This document shows positions 62,355 to 64,000 of a stretch of 64,000 nt of DNA, piece after piece. The stretch is from positions 62,001 to 126,000 of the forward strand of contig JAQDNC010000002.1 of the NCBI GenBank assembly GCA_027660625.1, read 5' to 3'. The notes beneath the pieces are model-generated. The model did no database searches and had not been told where the DNA came from. It was given only the letters and a program-made list of their open reading frames with translations. Position 1 is the first letter of the stretch. The number at the start of each line of letters is the position of its first letter. A program made the translations under genes and the position numbers. Source of the DNA: Coriobacteriaceae bacterium AM100-PB1-1D-6A (GTDB lineage Bacteria; Actinomycetota; Coriobacteriia; Coriobacteriales; Coriobacteriaceae).

Positions 62355-63899
62355 GTGGCCGGAATTGGTTTTGAGCTCAAGCGCCTGTTTAGGCGCAGGG
62401 GCCTGTTTGCCACGATGCGCGCCTATGGCTACGCTGGCATTGTGTGCACGGGCCCCATGCTGCTGGGCGTGCTGCTCCAGGTGGGTATCTTGGTGCTGTG
62501 CGGTCTGTGGGGTGTGGACCGTGCCAACCAAGATCTGCTGGTGTGCATGGTGACCTATACGCTGCTGGCGTCGCTCACGCTCACGAGTTTTTTCTCTATG
62601 CCGGTCACGCGCTTTTTGGCTGATATGTTGTTTGCCGAGCGCGAGGACGAGATTCTGCCTTCGTTTTGGGGCTCCAATGCTGTCATGCTCGTTGCGGGCA
62701 CGGTGCTCTACGGTGTCTTTTTGCTGTTCTCGGGCGCCACGCTGCTGCAGGGGCTGCTATGTCTGTGGCTGTTCAACATTATGATCGTCAATTGGAACGG
62801 CATGAGCTATCTCACTGCTATTAAGGATTACCGCGGTATCCTATGCAGCTTTGCGGCCGCCATTGTCGTGGCGTGCCTGTGCGCCCTGGCCGCGCTGGCG
62901 CTGGGTCTGCCGCCGGTCGAGGGCCTTTTGGCGTCAATTGCTCTGGGCTACGGCGTCATGCTCGCCTGGGACGTGGTACTGCTGTACCGGTTTTTTCCGC
63001 AGAGCGAACGCAGCCCCTGGCTCTTTTTACGGTGGCTTGATCAGTTTATGCCGTTGGCGCTCACGGGCTTGTTCACCAACCTGGGCCTCTTTGCGCATTT
63101 GGTGATAATTTGGGCCGGTCCCATTGGCGTGCAGGTCAAGGGCTTGTTTTATGGTGCGCCCTACCACGATGTGCCGGCGCTCATCGCGTTTTTGACGATC
63201 CTGGTCACGACCGTCAACTTTGTGGTCTCGGTCGAGGTCAATTTCTATCCGCGCTACCGCGACTACTACAGCCTGTTCAACGACGGTGGCGTGGTGGGCG
63301 ACATTGTGGTGGCCGAGGAGGAAATGCTTGCCACGCTCAACCGAGAACTACGGTTTTGTGCGCTCAAGCAGCTGTTTGTGACGGCGGCGGTCATCTCGCT
63401 CGAGACCACGGTGCTGTCGGCCCTACCGTTGGGCTTTAACAACCTGATGCACGGGTATTTCCGCACGTTATGCGTGGGCTATGGCCTGTATGCCGTGGGC
63501 GATACGTTGTTGCTCATCTTGCTGTACTTTACCGACTACAAGGGGGCCGTTCTGGCTTCGGGCCTGTTTGCCGGTGTAGCCGGGCTGGCGACCGCCGTGT
63601 CGTTGCTTTTGCCGCAGCAGTTTTACGGCTTTGGCTTTTTGTTGGGTGCGGCAGTGTTTTTTATCGTGGCGCTGCTGCGGCTCGATACCTATACCGCCAA
63701 CTTGCCGTATCGTATCCTGAGTCAGCAGCCCATCGTGGCTGCTGACAAGACGGGCTGGTTTACACAGCTGGGCCGCTTGCTCGACCGTGCCGAACAGCGC
63801 TATGAGGAAGGTCACCATAAGGGTGAGTCACATGGCTCGTTTGAGCGCGCAGTAGTTCACGTGTATCGCAAGCATTGGGGAGGTTCTGATGACCGATAG
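62355..63899 (+). CDS. pelG: Pel exporter/flippase-like membrane protein
   Basis: 514 residues from a GTG 4 bp after pelF. The N-terminal GIGFELKRLFRRRGL is the PelG signature, followed by about twelve hydrophobic segments of the MATE-like fold. A long loop (ANFVVSVEVNFYPRYRDYYSLF, shown in part) is charged. It transports the growing polymer through the membrane with PelD, PelE and PelF. Its last codons overlap the next gene by 10 bp. Confidence 0.93.
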   Translation: MAGIGFELKRLFRRRGLFATMRAYGYAGIVCTGPMLLGVLLQVGILVLCGLWGVDRANQDLLVCMVTYTLLASLTLTSFFSMPVTRFLADMLFAEREDEILPSFWGSNAVMLVAGTVLYGVFLLFSGATLLQGLLCLWLFNIMIVNWNGMSYLTAIKDYRGILCSFAAAIVVACLCALAALALGLPPVEGLLASIALGYGVMLAWDVVLLYRFFPQSERSPWLFLRWLDQFMPLALTGLFTNLGLFAHLVIIWAGPIGVQVKGLFYGAPYHDVPALIAFLTILVTTVNFVVSVEVNFYPRYRDYYSLFNDGGVVGDIVVAEEEMLATLNRELRFCALKQLFVTAAVISLETTVLSALPLGFNNLMHGYFRTLCVGYGLYAVGDTLLLILLYFTDYKGAVLASGLFAGVAGLATAVSLLLPQQFYGFGFLLGAAVFFIVALLRLDTYTANLPYRILSQQPIVAADKTGWFTQLGRLLDRAEQRYEEGHHKGESHGSFERAVVHVYRKHWGGSDDR

Positions 63900-64000
63900 G
63901 ATGATGTCTCGCCGTCGCCTGTTTGAGGCGGCTGCTGGTGCGCTGTTGCTTTCGGGCTGCTCGGTGCAGGAAGACTCCTCGACCAAAAAGGTCAAAAAGC
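63890..64000 (+). CDS. Lipoprotein, cut by window end
   Basis: The first 37 residues: MTDRMMSRRRLFEAAAGALLLSGCS. Twin arginines precede a hydrophobic core, then a lipobox LSGC, so the protein is exported (probably by Tat) and lipid-anchored. The start ATG overlaps the pelG stop by 10 bp, so it belongs to the pel operon. A hydrolase or binding protein for Pel would fit, but the visible part says only lipoprotein. Confidence 0.7.

Overview
The window is high-GC, densely coded bacterial DNA with short intergenic gaps, ATGA-type overlaps and many GTG/TTG starts. A formate hydrogenlyase operon, a selenocysteine machinery, a Gram-positive type pel cluster and a LoaP-led capsule locus together suggest an anaerobic gut actinobacterium of the Coriobacteriia, most likely Collinsella-like. 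That assignment is inference from gene content; no 16S gene is present.

Layout. 1-3.1 kb: the end of a formate hydrogenlyase operon (hycF end, hycG, hycH, hycI) and a formate channel (focA). 3.2-5.3 kb: an orphan Mo/W-bis-MGD oxidoreductase. 5.4-10.6 kb: a selenium/molybdenum-cofactor block (selA, selB, the Sec tRNA gene selC, mobA and a DUF3343 Se/S-carrier-like protein), with three inverted-repeat elements packed between selB and selC. 10.9-16.2 kb: gdhA and a two-gene xanthine-dehydrogenase-type molybdenum hydroxylase. 16.3-24.5 kb: housekeeping genes (tRNA-Leu, tig, clpP, clpX, valS, folC). 24.6-29.0 kb, minus strand: an M24 peptidase and an anaerobic glycerol-3-phosphate-dehydrogenase-like operon whose first gene is frameshifted. 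29.2-29.4 kb: three 57-bp palindromic units with an 80-bp period. 29.5-31.9 kb: a zinc-ribbon membrane protein and thrS.

32.0-47.9 kb: a capsule/exopolysaccharide locus led by a NusG-paralogue antiterminator (LoaP-like). It encodes an initiating phosphoglycosyltransferase, UDP-glucose dehydrogenase, a UDP-glucuronate epimerase-like enzyme, three glycosyltransferases, a radical SAM/SPASM enzyme, Wzy, two ATP-grasp enzymes, a pyruvyltransferase, an F420-hydrogenase-beta-like protein and Wzx. By eye, base composition is mosaic: high GC at 33-36 kb and 38.4-39.6 kb, lower elsewhere. A secreted transglutaminase-like protein and a 3' fragment of glf close the locus.

49.3-55.9 kb: a lower-GC accessory island that looks like defence or toxin genes. 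It has a RES-domain protein, two proteins with HEPN-like motifs, an Abi_2 (AbiD/AbiF-type) protein followed by a terminator-ended candidate small RNA, a hairpin-rich non-coding stretch, and a small-ORF plus XRE pair behind a perfect palindrome. 56.0-64.0 kb: a Pel operon (pelD, pelE, a DUF2194/PelA-type deacetylase, pelF, pelG) running into a lipoprotein gene cut by the window end.

The least explained elements are the small inverted-repeat families, the candidate RNA after the Abi_2 gene, a 19-bp inverted repeat in front of loaP that could be an invertible promoter, and a cloverleaf-like RNA between valS and folC.
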